Shown here: piece after piece, positions 12,107 through 23,793 of the stretch | Layout of the letters: every line of letters begins with the position of its first letter | Position numbering within the stretch: position 1 is the stretch's first letter | From: Membranipora membranacea | Taxonomy: Eukaryota; Bryozoa; Gymnolaemata; Cheilostomatida; Membraniporidae | Assembly: GCA_914767715.1 (NCBI GenBank) | Contig: OU612066.1 | Span: 33,580,283 to 33,644,282, forward strand | DNA: 64,000 bases | Reading direction: 5' to 3' | Program-made: the position numbers and the translations under genes | Notes under the pieces: model-generated | What the model was told of the DNA's origin: nothing | Databases searched by the model: none | Seen by the model: the letters and a program-made list of their open reading frames with translations, nothing else

Positions 12107-12852
12107 CGCTATATTACATATAACCCAGCTCAGATGTTATGCTATATAAGTCTACTACTGATGTCCCTCTAGCGATAAACTGCTATATTCAACACTACTC
12201 CTCTAGAGCCTGCTTCCAGTGCTGCTGTGGTGAAGAATTCACGCTATTACTATTGGCCGACAGATACGTTGCTGACTATAATAAACACTAACATTGTATG
12301 CTGATTCTCATATATCATATACTACCCTCAGAAGTCATACTTCTCTACCTACGAGCATTCTGCTCTGATACAGTGGTGAGATCAAGCAATTACCCAGAAT
12401 TCCATTCTTGAGAAAGTTGTCTGCTCATTTCCCAGCTCTAAATCTGCATTGACATTATATTGCCTGCAGTAAACTAGCAGCACAATATCCTTTCATTGAT
12501 TCATTCATTCATTGATACTAACATTCTATGCTCAGCTAAGCTGTCGTACAAGCACAGCCCTAGTCTGACCTTTACATTCCTTGCTGACACTTTGACAACC
12601 TTATCGTATTTGTACTTACACGCTCTCCTTGTATAGTTGCATACATACACACATTAGGTTTGTCTTCATTCCATGTAATGCAATCATATTGTGTCATTAT
12701 TTTGTGGTACTCTGTCAGTTGTTACCACCCAGCCATTACTATTGTAATTGTAAAACCTACACACCGTGCGCCGGCCCCTGCGCTTAGTGCATAGCGACTC
12801 CATCAGCTGTAATATTCTCGGAGATACCACACTCTTCATACTAAACCAAACT
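12107..12852 (+). other. BEL/Pao 5' leader
   Basis: The stretch between LTR and gag start, with no conserved coding signature. The frame is open from 12766, but the first in-frame ATG is at 12853. A minus-strand ORF at 12684-12911 is a shadow. Confidence 0.6.
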
Positions 12853-15500
12853 ATGTCTCTGCAGCAGCGCTTCATCAGCAGCATTGAGCGATGGAGTAAT
12901 AACGAGCTCAAAGATGAACTCAGCAGCCTTCACCTCAACAAATCTGGTAATAATTCTGAGCTAATACTGAGGTTACAAAACTACTACCGCCAACATGATC
13001 CTGACCTGCAACCTACTCAACAACAAGCAATTGACAACTTACCTGGAGCTCAATCAGATAATCACAACTCACCAGCAGCTTCCCAGTTAGGAAATGACAA
13101 CCTACCTCCTACTTCTACTAGCCAACCAGCTCTTCCGCACCAACCAACGATGAACAATCAGGATCTACAAGGAGAGAGAGACAACTCAACATCAACCATT
13201 GCCGCCACCCCTGTTCGACAGTTTAACGAAAGAGAAGACAACTCATCAACTGCCTCTCAAATCTTCAACAACACTCATCACGATACGCCATACAATTCAG
13301 GCGCACAAATACCATCTACAACACACACCAGTGCAGCAATGCCGTCTACATATTTAGAGCCTGCTGCACACACTCAACAATATTCAGGGTACCCTAATCA
13401 TCAGTATCCGAATTCATATTACAACAATGAATATCACGGCCCCGGGGGAATTCCAAATAACCCAAATGTACCGGTACATAGGCCAAATATAGGTGGTAAT
13501 CAGCCAAGGGGGATAATCTCTCACATCCCATCATCCTTGCATCAATTATCAGGTGGGACAACTAATCATACCCCTCCTCCACCATGGCTTCATTCATCTG
13601 GTCAGCCAACCAACCAGGGTATTCATCATACTTTGAATCACTTATCAAAGGAGATAACCAATCATGTTCCTCCTCCATGGCTCCACTCATCTGTTCAGCC
13701 AAGCAACCAGGGTGATCCCCCTACCCTCACTCACTCATCTGAGGGGAACGATTAACCATGCTCCTCCTCCACCATGGCTCTATTCATCTGGTCAGCCATA
13801 TAAACAGGGTAATCCAGCTACTCTGAATCACCCTTCAGCGGGGACAATAAATCAGGTCCCATATGCTCACTGGATGCAACACTCAGTTATGCCTAGCACG
13901 TCATACTCATCTACCATGTATGATCATCAAGGTAGAACTAGTGTATATGGTTCAGGTGTACCTAACCAAACCCCCTCGATGCAATCTCAAAGTATTGCAA
14001 CTCCAGGTTATCAACATGCTTACTCTCATTCAGATTCTATACAAGCTTCTATGCAAACAGCATGTAACCCTCAGGGCTTAATCAACAACTCTCAGTCAGG
14101 TGTAAATACTTGCTATCCACCTGTACCTGGTATTTCATACCAACCTCCGTCAGCTTCTCATACTTATGCTGATCGCTCATTAACCCACAGTGGTAGTGTG
14201 CGCACAAACCCACAGTCTCAGCCAGGGTCATTATACCCTCCCATAAGCAGCTCTATAAACCGGATAACTCCTAGTCATATTCAGTCTGTGGAACAGCCCG
14301 CTTCACATGGAATTACCCCTCCAGTGCCTAATTTGGCTTCTACACGACTCGATTATCTGCCTTCAATGGCCTCACACCAAGCAAACCAGAACTCTCTTTA
14401 TGGCCATCAACCTCATACCAGTGCACCCTCAGAACTGGAGTCGTTGGAAATGCAATTGAAAATATTGAAGGCCAAAGATGAAATTCGTAGCTATCAGTAC
14501 AGACTTACTTGCTCCCCTGCAGAACTCTCTCGATCACACAACAGTCATTGCTCTATGGAGGGTGACTCATCAATGGTACAGCTTGTTAAGCAGTCTGTAG
14601 ACAATAACAGTCTGCCTCTAGCCAAACCATTCAAATTCTCCTCTGATATCATACAGTATCCAAAATGGCGAACCACATTCGATTTGCTAGTAGGAAATAA
14701 GTCACTCCTGCCTGAACAGAAGCTGATTTATCTCGAAGACTACCTCAGTGGAGACTCACTTGATGCCGTCAAAGGGTTCTTGTCTCTCAACACCCCAGAC
14801 GCCTACTACAATGCTAGAAGGAAACTCGATGAATTGTATGGAGATCCTTTCGATATCACTGAAGCCTACAAGGATCGGTTGGAAGAATGGCCACAAATAT
14901 CATATGGTGATGGTAAAGCTCTTGAGCAATACTCCAACTTCCTTAGCCAGTGTATCACCACAATGTCTTCTATAACTGACCTAGAAAGGCTCAGTGACTC
15001 ACGAAGTATGAGGATATTCCCCAATTCCCTTCCAACAAAACTGATGGAAAAATGGTCACGCATAACAGGATCTATCAAATATGATCGCAAGACTCATCCA
15101 TCCTTCCATGACTACACAGAGTTTGTCAAAAAGGAAGCATTCCTACTCAACAACAACACCACGTCAATGGCAGCCATGACTAAGTATGCTAAAAACCAGA
15201 AGAAGCATTCTACCATCAAACCAGCAACAACTCTCAACACTGTCTCTGCTAGCCCTCTTCCATCTTACACACATGAAGATGGTAAACCTTCCTTCTCTAA
15301 AAATCCAAGCAAGATGTGTCACAACTGTAAGACAAAGGATTCACATGACACCGTCGACTGTCGCAAGTTGTCCAAGCTGTCATATGCCAAACAACAGGAG
15401 ATAATCAAGGAAGAGAATCTGTGCTTCCACTGCTTGCGCAAGGGACATGGTAGACAGAATTGCTGGGTCAAAGTCAAGTGCGTCAAGTGCATGAAGACCA
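12853..15500 (+). pseudogene. BEL/Pao gag (SAP-like motif, PPPPWL repeats, DUF1759-like, zinc knuckles), frameshifted
   Basis: Structural part of the retrotransposon, forming the particle and binding RNA. The start ATG is 12853. The first 45 residues read like a SAP nucleic-acid-binding motif (ELKDELSSLHLNKSGNNSELILRLQNYY). A long Gln/Asn/Pro/Ser-rich region follows, with about three tandem ~33-residue repeats carrying PPPPWLHSSGQP (about 13540-13860). Next comes a coiled, charged segment near 14430-14500, then a DUF1759-like capsid region (FKFSSDIIQYPKWRTTFDLL onward, about 14625-15090). Last are zinc knuckles CHNCKTKDSHDTVDC and CFHCLRKGHGRQNC (about 15318-15465). The frame changes near 13747, where repeat alignment points to one extra base in ggggaacg, and again near 15497 inside the last Cys-Cys-His motif. 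Confidence 0.85.
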
Positions 15501-18500
15501 CGCGACATGCCTCCATGACAGTAGGACGGATTCTTCAGGACTGTCCAACTCAAAATACAACTCATCTGTTACGGAGGAAGCAGTTAGCCACAACATCCAC
15601 TCTGCACAAAACTCAAGCCTCACTACAACCATCCTTCCGGTGTATGTCTCCTCACCAGAGAACCCACGAAAGGAAACTCTGGTTTATGCTCTAGTGGACA
15701 GTATGTCTAATACGTCCTTTATATCTGCTGACACTGCCGATTACCTCAATGCCCCATCTTCACCCGCTAGACTGAAGATGTCTACAATGACATCACAAAA
15801 CCAGATTGTCAATTGCAGGAAATACTCTCAGCTAAGAGTAAGAGGACTGAACTCAGATGACTACATCTATATTCCTCAAACCTACTCACAGACCTGCATC
15901 CCTGGGGATCGTGATCACATTCCAACACCTGAAACAGCATTGAAATGGAAGAGTCTGCAACACATCGCAAACAAGCTCACACCACTTCAGTCATGCGACA
16001 TTGCTCTTCTGATCGGCTTCAATTGCCCAGCAGCCTCGTACCCACTTTCTAGAATACAACCAAGTGTAACTGAACCCTATGCTCTACAAACTATTCTTGG
16101 ATGGAGCATTGTTGGGGGCTCATGTGTTGGTGATCAGCAACTAGCTATAGCTCACAAGATTAATGCTGAGGAACTGAACTCTGATGAAATTATGAGATGC
16201 CTCACAGATGACTTCAACGTCAATGACGGTACCCCTATGTCACAGGACAACTTACTCTTCATGAAGAAAATGATCGAGTCTGTCACAACGGTAGATAGCT
16301 TCTACACAATGCCTTTACCTTTCAAGCAGCTACCCCAGCTTCCAGACAATAGATCATATGCCTTGAGAAGATTTAAAGGGCTCCAAAGAAAGCTGGCCTC
16401 AGACCCACTACTCAACAGCAAATACAGGGAGTTTATGTCAGAGATAATCTCCAAAGGCGAAGCCCAACTCTGCAGTCCTGCTGAACCTGGTTGGTTCATT
16501 CCCCACCATGGAGTCTTCAATCCTCACAAACCAGGCAAACTAAGAGTTGTTTTTGATTGCAGTGCTACATACCAAGGCCAGTCTTTGAACAAACAGCTAC
16601 TGCAAGGCCCCGATCTGAACAACACCCTCGCAGGTGTTCTATGTAGATTCCGAAAGGATAAGGTGGCAGTCACATGCGACATACAGAAAATGTTTCACCA
16701 ATTTCGGGTGGCTAAAGAAGATAGGAAATATCTTAAATTCTTGTGGTACGAAGATGGATCTGATAATATCACAGACTATCAGATGAACGTTCATCTCTTC
16801 GGAGCCACCTCATCTCCTAGCTGTGCTATATTCGGCCTTAAACAACTGGCAACAGACCACTCAGCTGAGTATCCAGAAGCGTCATCCTTCATTCATTACA
16901 GCTTCTATGTTGATGATGGACTGATCTCTCTACCAACCCCTACCCAAGCAATAAAACTCATCAAAGATGCTCAATGTCTCACCAAGAAAGGCAACCTAGT
17001 ACTTCATAAGTTTCTCTCAAACAATGCTGAGGTAGCTAAAACGCTAGGATGCGACGGTCCATCTACAAAGGATATATCCTCCATGTCAGACGTTACTCGT
17101 GCTCTAGGTCTCAACTGGGATATCTCAGAAGACAGCTTCAAGTTTTCAGACAAATCCAATGAGCCTAAGCCTCGCACTCGCAGAGGTATTCTGTCTAGCG
17201 TTGCATCAGTCTTTGACCCGCTAGGGTTTCTCGCACCATTCATCCTGGTCGGTAAACTTCTCATACAGGATCTTTGTAAGGAAAAGAAAGATTGGGACGA
17301 CCCATTATCTGAAGATCAATCAGTTAGACGGAAGAGATGGTTGAGTAGTCTGCCTGACCTCAATACCTTCCAAGTCCCAAGATGTTTCCTTCAGGTTGAC
17401 TCTGACTACCAGAACCCTACAGTCGAGCTACACATTTTTTCAGATGCTAGCTCTTATGCTTACGGTGCCTGTGCCTACCTTCGGGTGTTTGACTCCTCAT
17501 CTAATGTGAATGTTACTCTTGTCATGTCTAAATCTCGTGTGGCTCCTCAGAAAGCAGTTACCATCCCTCGCCTTGAACTTCAAGCGGCCACTTTGTCAAT
17601 CAAGCTAGCTGATTTCTTACTAAGCGAGTTGAACTATGAAGATCTCAAATCTTTCTTCTGGTCTGACTCAGAGACCGTCATTAGCTACATCGCAAACGAA
17701 GCCAAAGCGTTTCATACATTTGTGTGTAATCGGGTCCAAAGAATCAAAGATTCATCAACTACAGGACAATGGCATTACGTCTCAACCCATGAAAACCCCG
17801 CCGACATAGTCTCTAGAGGCGCTTATGTCTCTCAGCTAACAGATTCCTGGTTACATGGCCCAGCTTTTCTCTCTGATCCCTCCTTCAGCATGCTGGCCAA
17901 AACCCAACCTGAAATCCCCCTAAAAAACGATGACCCAGAGATCAGACGAGTTTTCTCTCATGCTACCATTGCTGATTCTGAGATAGAACTCCTCTCCCAC
18001 TTCGACAAATTCAGCTCGTGGATCAAGGTGACGAAAATCATAAGCCTCATTCTCAGATTCGGATCTAAGCTCAACAAGGTTTCTAAAACATCAGATATAC
18101 ACCCTGACAGTAGCGTAGTATTCAACACAATCGTCAAGCTCATACAAAGACGGTACTTCGCAGATGACATAGACAAACTAGAAAACGAGCTCCCACTCAC
18201 AAAACGGTCACAGCTGTTCAAACTAGACCCTTTCCTAGACAGTCATGGAATATTGAGAGTTGGGGGTCGTCTAAAGGATGCACTTACCGCGTACAATGTA
18301 AGGCATCCAGCCCTTCTACCTGGAAAGGCCCATCTAACTAAACTGTTCGCTTCCCACAAACATGCCGAAGCAGCTCATCAAGGAAAGCTCACTACAATTA
18401 ATCATATCAGAACCAGTGGTGTTTTCCTCTTCGGTCAAGGTGCACGGATGATCTCATCAATAATACATCGGTGTGTGAGATGCACTCGTTTACGGGGACA

Positions 18501-19421
18501 ACCACTTACTGCCTGCCAACTTCAAGGACAGAGCCAGCCCCACCCTTCACTCATGTAGGCATGGATTGCTTCGGCCCTTTCATCTGCTGTTTAGCCAGTC
18601 GTGCTGTACACCTCGAACTTCTAGATGATATGTCGACAGATTGTTTCATCAACAGTTTTAGATGTTTCACTTCAATTAGAGGACCTGTTCAAACCATGAT
18701 CTCGGATAGAGGTACCAACTTCGTTGGTGCTAATAATGAATTTCAGAAGGCTATGCTCGATATGATCGACGCCAAAACACAAACCTACCTCAAGTCTAAA
18801 CAGTGTGACTTCAAGTTCAACGTGCCCTCTGCCAGCCACATGGGTGGTTGCTGGGAGCGCCTCATCAGGACTGTAAGAAATGTAATGTCAGGCATCCTTC
18901 TCGAACAAACTTCAACTAGACTAGACACAGCTAGTCTACGGACACTTCTCTACGAATGCATGGCAATTATCAACTCCAGGCCACTGTCATTAGAACAGAT
19001 GAACACAGAATCAACTGTAGAACCTCTCCCACTGACACCTAACATGCTACTAACCATGAAAGGTCAACACCACTCATCTCCTCCAGGCGACTTCACTGAA
19101 CCTGACCTATATTCCAGAAAAAGATGGAGACGGGTTCAATACCTCGCACAACAATTCTGGTGCAGGTGGAAAAGGGAGTACCTCCATCATCTCCAATCCA
19201 GACAAAAGTGGATCTCTCCTCAGAGAAACGTACAGCCTGGTGACGTCGTGCTGCTTGCTGAAACCAGTGAACCTAGGTGCGAATGGAAACTTGCACTAGT
19301 CAAAGCAGCCTACCTCAGTAAAGATGGCCTTGTACGTAAGGTCCAGCTTCATCTCGGCAGCGGCCAACTACTCGACAGGCCTGTACACAAACTAGTGCTA
19401 CTCATACCAACCAACAACTAA
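15500..19421 (+). pseudogene. BEL/Pao pol (protease, RT, RNase H, integrase), frameshifted
   Basis: Copies the element and inserts it. Up to 18558 one frame gives a protease-like ALVDSMSNTSFIS (about 15690), RT with the YVDDG active site (about 16906-16920), RNase H with FSDAS, RLELQAA and WSDSE acidic residues (about 17440-17680), and an integrase zinc-binding start (HKHAEAAHQ...CVRC to about 18485). Near 18515 the frame shifts by one base. The catalytic part continues from about 18518 to 19421: GMDCFGPF, SDRGTNF and GGCWERL supply the D-D-E residues, followed by a DUF5641-like tail ending HKLVLLIPTN. Between FGPF and CLASRAVH roughly 20 residues usual for the family are missing, suggesting an in-frame deletion near 18585. 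The Gag-Pol change near 15497 is in the -1 direction, so programmed frameshifting there is not excluded, but I see no slippery heptamer. Confidence 0.88.
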
Positions 19422-19454
19422 CCACAGAGAGAAAACTGCGTTTTCTGTTGGGGG
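19422..19454 (+). promoter_or_regulatory. Hairpin plus G-run before the 3' LTR (plus-strand primer region)
   Basis: AGAAAA and TTTTCT can pair around a CTGCG loop (about 19430-19446), followed by GGGGG directly before the LTR start. A short stem then a purine run abutting the LTR fits a polypurine tract for plus-strand priming. The tract is short, so this is a moderate call. Confidence 0.5.
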
Positions 19455-20247
19455 TGTAACGATGTTAGATAGCGCTGGCGTTAGGGGTCGGTAAACGGTG
19501 TTGTAGTTTGTGCAAGGGACATTTCTGTTGCTATTTTTAGCAGATAATACAATTTAAATACTCTATAAATGGACTATAAGCCTTTGATCTGACATTTCTA
19601 ACAATAGAATGCAGTCCTCTTATCTTGTCACGCAGACCAAACCTATCTGTGACAGAAATCATAATATTCACTAGTCATCGAGTTTGCGTACTGTTTACAT
19701 CACAGCTAAGAGCACTCAGTTAACCTGTAAGTGTATTTTTCTACAACTCTTTTTACAGTGCATACACACAACACAAATATCATATTTCTCATGTTATTGA
19801 ATTGTTATCCCTTACATTCATTCGTTCATGTGTAGTGTGCAACTTGTCAATGTATAAATATGTCCTCATAATCAATTATTATTTACAGTTGATGTACACA
19901 GGACTAGTCACCTATGCTCATAATTATTATATTGGATCGCTATTATATCCGCTCATAATGTGTGAGTTTTTCTTCGTGTACTATTTAGAATCATGTACAT
20001 TTTTCCTTTGGTTAATGACGTAACCGTTCATTCAATTGAGGAATTAATTATAACAAGAGAGTTTTTCATTGTTCGATGCTTGTCAGCATCACACCAGCTA
20101 TTTCTCGTAGCACACTCATTCGCTCATTCGTTTTTCTCTCTTACACATATTATTAATTCATTTTACCTTTCCACAGGTTTACCAGTAAATCAGCAAAACA
20201 ATACACTGCGTCACACACACGGAATTCAAAATAGCCTTCGCAATACA
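19455..20247 (+). repeat. 3' LTR of BEL/Pao element
   Basis: 793 bases, nearly identical to 11292-12084. It is followed directly by ctatc (20248-20252), the target-site duplication, and then by a partial copy of the tRNA-Glu unit, which tells what sequence the element landed beside. Confidence 0.95.
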
Positions 20248-20272
20248 CTATCAATGGGGCTTTTTGTCCTGA

Positions 20273-20400
20273 TTTGAAAGAGCCCCGAATCTTAACACTA
20301 GACCACCTTGGACTGATATTGGAGACATGAGGAGGCAAATACTTGATGGTTTGCAACACTGCCAGAAACAAGGTTCAATTTTACTCAGTTTAGAATAGTA
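20273..20400 (-). repeat. Truncated tRNA-Glu unit
   Basis: On the minus strand it holds only the 5' part of a tRNA-Glu-like gene (gtctagtgttaagattcg) plus the typical upstream flank (gttgcaaacc, ggcagtgttgc). It matches the flank of the complete copy at 31335-31406. No anticodon or T arm is present. Confidence 0.6.
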
Positions 20401-20429
20401 GGACAGTAGCTGCCTATTGCCATGCTATA

Positions 20430-20770
20430 GAATACTTTGGTAGGTCGGTATTCATTGATGATCAAAATATTTATAATTTGCTGTTGTTTTTCAAAACCTT
20501 ATTGGTATAAATTTCATTCAATATCAATTATAAATGTAATCATTTGTGGCACACTCAATTTCTCATGTCATCTATTCTCAATGAGAAGAGATTTCACAAT
20601 GTTTTCGATGAAACAATCCTCAATTTTTATTATACTTGCTCTGTTTTTCGATGCTGAAAAAAGGAGACATGGAAGCTTAATAATAATCACCGAGCATTTG
20701 CTCTGTTCACATGTGATGAAAATTACAAGATTATAATAATAATATACTCGTAAAATTTGCATCATACATA
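20430..20770 (-). repeat. LINE 3'-end relic
   Basis: In reverse orientation it resembles 32447-32600, the sequence downstream of the LINE fragment at 31695-32305: acgagtat, cttgtaattttcat, gtgaaca, cagtttccatgtct, cagagcaag, attgaggattg in the same order. It holds no open frame of note. Confidence 0.6.
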
Positions 20771-20949
20771 CTATAATTACTTTATACTACATACATGCTA
20801 TATACTATATGTACATACAAATAATCAATCCCTAGTTACCATGTGTACAACTAGAAAGCTGCAAAGTGACGCTTTCCAAATTACAATTAAAGTAGCGGAC
20901 AACCACAAAACTTATACTATTTGTATTTGATGGGTAATGATGTACTCCT

Positions 20950-21440
20950 TCTTAATTTGCATGTTGTAAATAAATATAAAATTAGAGAATTTTAATTATT
21001 TCAATTACAAACTCTCTTCATTTGTGTCAGTAACAGGAATACCCATACTCTCAAAATAAATATATCATTGGAGGAAAATGATATATAAAAGAATTTGCTT
21101 CTAGAATCGAAGCAATTATCTTACGTTAGTGTCAATCTTAATACATAAAAAGTTATCTCAGGTATGAAATCATCTACATAATCATTATTATTGCTTGCAA
21201 TAAAAAAAATTATGCATTTTCTACGAGATAATGAACAAAACACAGCTTCTCAATTTAATTCAGTTGATTGCAGCCATGGGGTCAAGGGTCTGCTGACTGC
21301 CCTGGGGTGCAGAGCCAGAGTTTAAACTTTGGATTTTCATAGTTGAGAATGTTTCCTAACGGTGAAAGTTAATTGCATCTTGATTTTGATTTAGTGGTGC
21401 CAGGGTTGTCTGGTACTTTAAATGATGCAATTGAGTACTT
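20950..21440 (+). repeat. Dispersed repeat R, copy a
   Basis: Related to 21950-22870, 27030-27850 (minus) and 36180-36990. Shared landmarks: gcatgttgtaaataaatat, tcaattacaaactct, the caataaa-rich block, aacaaaacayagctt, attgcagc, ctgctgactgccctg, and the -tggtggtgccagrgtt- end. Non-coding and diverged. Confidence 0.65.
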
Positions 21441-21469
21441 TTCACACTTTCATAAGCAATCAGCCTCCT

Positions 21470-21696
21470 TACAGCTAAATATCATTCACTTTAACTACCG
21501 ATTAAGTGATGCCCATTGGTTGTGCTATCAAAAATGCCAATGGCAGTTATCAAATTGTAATTAAATGATATAGTTTGGCACTTTCACCTTGTCAATAACC
21601 AATCAGCCTCCCAATACCTGCTCATCAATTATTTTGGAAGTTTTGCCATTTAGAAAGAATTTGCCTTCTCTTGCACCCCCAAATCATGCTTATCAG
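21470..21696 (+). repeat. tRNA-Glu unit, upstream flank
   Basis: Shares gatgcccattggttgtgcta, ccaaattgtaattga-, cctgctcatcaa and the attattttgg-agttt-gcca landmarks with 34820-35096 and, in reverse, with 31407-31660. It moves together with the tRNA. Confidence 0.6.
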
Positions 21697-21769
21697 TCCC
21701 AGGTGGTCTAGTGGTTAGGATCCGGCGCTCTCATCGCCGTGGCCGGGGTTTCGATTCCCCATCTGGGAA
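21697..21769 (+). pseudogene. tRNA-Glu (CTC) with an inserted base in the T loop
   Basis: The anticodon loop CTCTCAT carries CTC, and D arm and acceptor are near canonical. The copy is 73 rather than 72 bases because of an extra T in the T arm (ggggtttcgattcccc), and the T stem closing pair is lost. A TTTT terminator follows eight bases later. Compared with the intact copy at 31335-31406 it looks impaired. Confidence 0.7.
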
Positions 21770-21949
21770 GACCTTTTAGGTCCCCTAACTGTTACAAAGA
21801 ACCTGTTGAAGATAAAAGGTTTCTGGCCAACTTATAATTGCAACCAGCAATGAATTCAAGTTTGATCATTTATGGTATTTCTATGAGACGTTTAAATATA
21901 AGCATTAATTGGGGTTGCTTAGTTTCACTTTTCCTAATGCACCAGCCAT

Positions 21950-22870
21950 TGCCAATCTGAATATGTAAACCTCTTCAAACAAAAAGATTTGAAGCTAAGG
22001 AAGGAAGGTGCCATAAATTCAGCAGTTAATCTTTTTCCCAAAAAACCTTCATTTGTAATAAATGTTGAGTTATTGAATTAGATATATAATTATTTTGTAT
22101 TGCAATAAACATGTATTAAAATAGAAAATTTTCATTATTTCAATTACAACTCTCACCGTCCATTTGTTTCAGTTACAAACCTACCCAAGATGATTGGACA
22201 ATGATGAATACTTTCAATGAAAATACATTATCGCAATAAGTTAATGTACCTAAATACCTCACTTATAAGACACCCCCCTTGGGAAAAAATAAAAATGCTC
22301 CAGTTATAAAGCACCCATTTGAAAAAAAACTGACATCGATTTGAATCGAACCCGCAACAGTTTTAATAGACAGCGTTTACCAGGCAGCAGGCAGAAGCTC
22401 TACACACTGAGCTATTCACCCTCCCTTACTAAGCTGAGCTTTGATAAACGGTTTATAGGTAAGGTATTACGGTATATAAGTATTTGCATCTAGAATTGCA
22501 GCAGCTATCTGTAGTTTGTTTCTAATCTTATACCATAAATAGTCATCTCGATTACAAATTAATCTACAAATCAAATATTATTGCTCTCAATAAAAAATTA
22601 AGCATTTCTGTGAGATAATAAACAAAACATAGCTTCCCGATTTCATTCAGTTTATTGCAGCATTGAGTTTAAGCGGCTGCTGACTGCCCTGTGGTGCAGG
22701 TCCAGAGCTCATACCTTGCATATTCATTGTTGAGCATGATGCCCACCTGTGATGGCAAACTGCAAGTCGATTCATATTTGGTGGTGCCAGAGTTAAATGC
22801 TACTTTTGAAGAGGGGAATTTCTGAACAAAACAATTGTGTAATGTTCTAGATATGTGCATCTGTCATAGT
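21950..22870 (+). repeat. Dispersed repeat R, copy b, interrupted by a SINE
   Basis: Aligns in order with 36180-36990. Landmarks are gatttgaagct.aggaagga, gcagttaatctttt, tattgaatt, tgttttcagttacaa, gtatataagtattt, accataaa.agtcatctcgat, and the gccctg...ggtgcag end. A tRNA-like SINE interrupts it at about 22250-22440. The short minus-strand frame 22669-22860 is repeat-derived. Confidence 0.65.
22250..22445 (-). mobile_element. tRNA-derived SINE-like insertion
   Basis: Reading the minus strand, GGAGGGTGAATAGCTCAGTG followed by tagagcttctgcctg forms a tRNA-like 5' head with an A box near 22410, and GCGGGTTCGATTC near 22345 forms a B box. The A-to-B distance is longer than in a plain tRNA. The segment interrupts repeat R, which continues on both sides. 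No clear target duplication was identified. Confidence 0.5.
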
Positions 22871-23780
22871 CTTAACACTGAAGTTCACATCAAACTTTCT
22901 TTTGAAATAGCATAGATTTCCAAAAACAAAAATGTGACACAGAGAAAAATAAGAGAGTAAATTGCAACGATATTTGACCTTTTTAAGAGTTATTTTGGGA
23001 GCGTTAGTGGCTGTTACTTTAAGGGTTTAAGGGTTAAACATAGTTGATTTCAGAGTTAATTATTGCGCTGGCACAGAAGCAAAAGAAGTACCCATTGTTC
23101 TGTTTAAGTAGGAGCATGATTCACCCAATAAATGGTTGAATCCAGAGTAATTTGTCAACAAGTGTTTTTTAATTTGAGGGCAGTCATCAGCTAGGTTACA
23201 AAACCAAGAAATTAACTGCATGATACAAATTCTACTGCGTATTGCACTTTTAGCTGGCAACTTGCAGCTGGAGTGTTCATAAGCACTGAGTGCAATACAT
23301 CAGTTTCAGCTAGCTGGCTGGCCACCCAGTGTATGTATATGTCTATAGCTGAAGTTTTGGATTTAGATTCAACATTCTCCATCCTCACCAAGAATTATTT
23401 TCAAGTTGTGTAACTGGTTACTTTACACATTGTATTGAGTTAAATCAGAAGAATATACAACTGCCTTTCAGTATGCTAACTGGCAGGTTAGGTTATATTT
23501 TTTGTTCTTGTAAGACAATCTTTTCTATTTGAAATATGATATAATCAAAGCTTGTTTCTTAACAAGGGAAGCAATTCCTACTCACTTAAAATTTGTTGGA
23601 AAATATGATAATTATAGGATTAAGAGTGTTTATAATTTATAATCATCTCAAACGGACTGATAAGTTATCTGTACCATAATGGCTCACTTAACACAGGCTT
23701 TTGTTTACCAAAATCTCATCTCGACTAGATAATGATTGGTGGGGATTACCTTGGGTGAACTCAAGAATTACCCCTTGGTA
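22871..23780. other. Intergenic, no gene recognised
   Basis: AT-rich sequence with only short chance frames (for example 23060-23260 minus). No repeat partner noticed. Confidence 0.4.
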
Positions 23781-23793
23781 CTTTACCAATTTA

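Larger units (their letters stand above)
11292..20247 (+). mobile_element. Full-length BEL/Pao LTR retrotransposon, frame-broken
   Basis: An 8956-bp element with two 793-bp LTRs (TGTAAC...AATACA), flanked by the 5-bp duplication ctatc at 11287-11291 and 20248-20252. The order is LTR, leader, Gag (SAP-like motif, proline-rich repeats, DUF1759-like region, zinc knuckles), protease, reverse transcriptase with YVDDG, RNase H, integrase, and DUF5641-like end. This gene order and the Gag-Pol sequence identify the BEL/Pao class. The single gag-pol frame typical of the class is interrupted near 13747, 15497 and 18515. LTR comparison by eye shows about three differences, so the insertion is young. The copy is probably not autonomous. 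Confidence 0.95.

Noticed and set aside
21697-21769. Functional tRNA-Glu
   Set aside because: An extra T in the T arm and lost stem pair make it likely a pseudogene, so it is listed as such.
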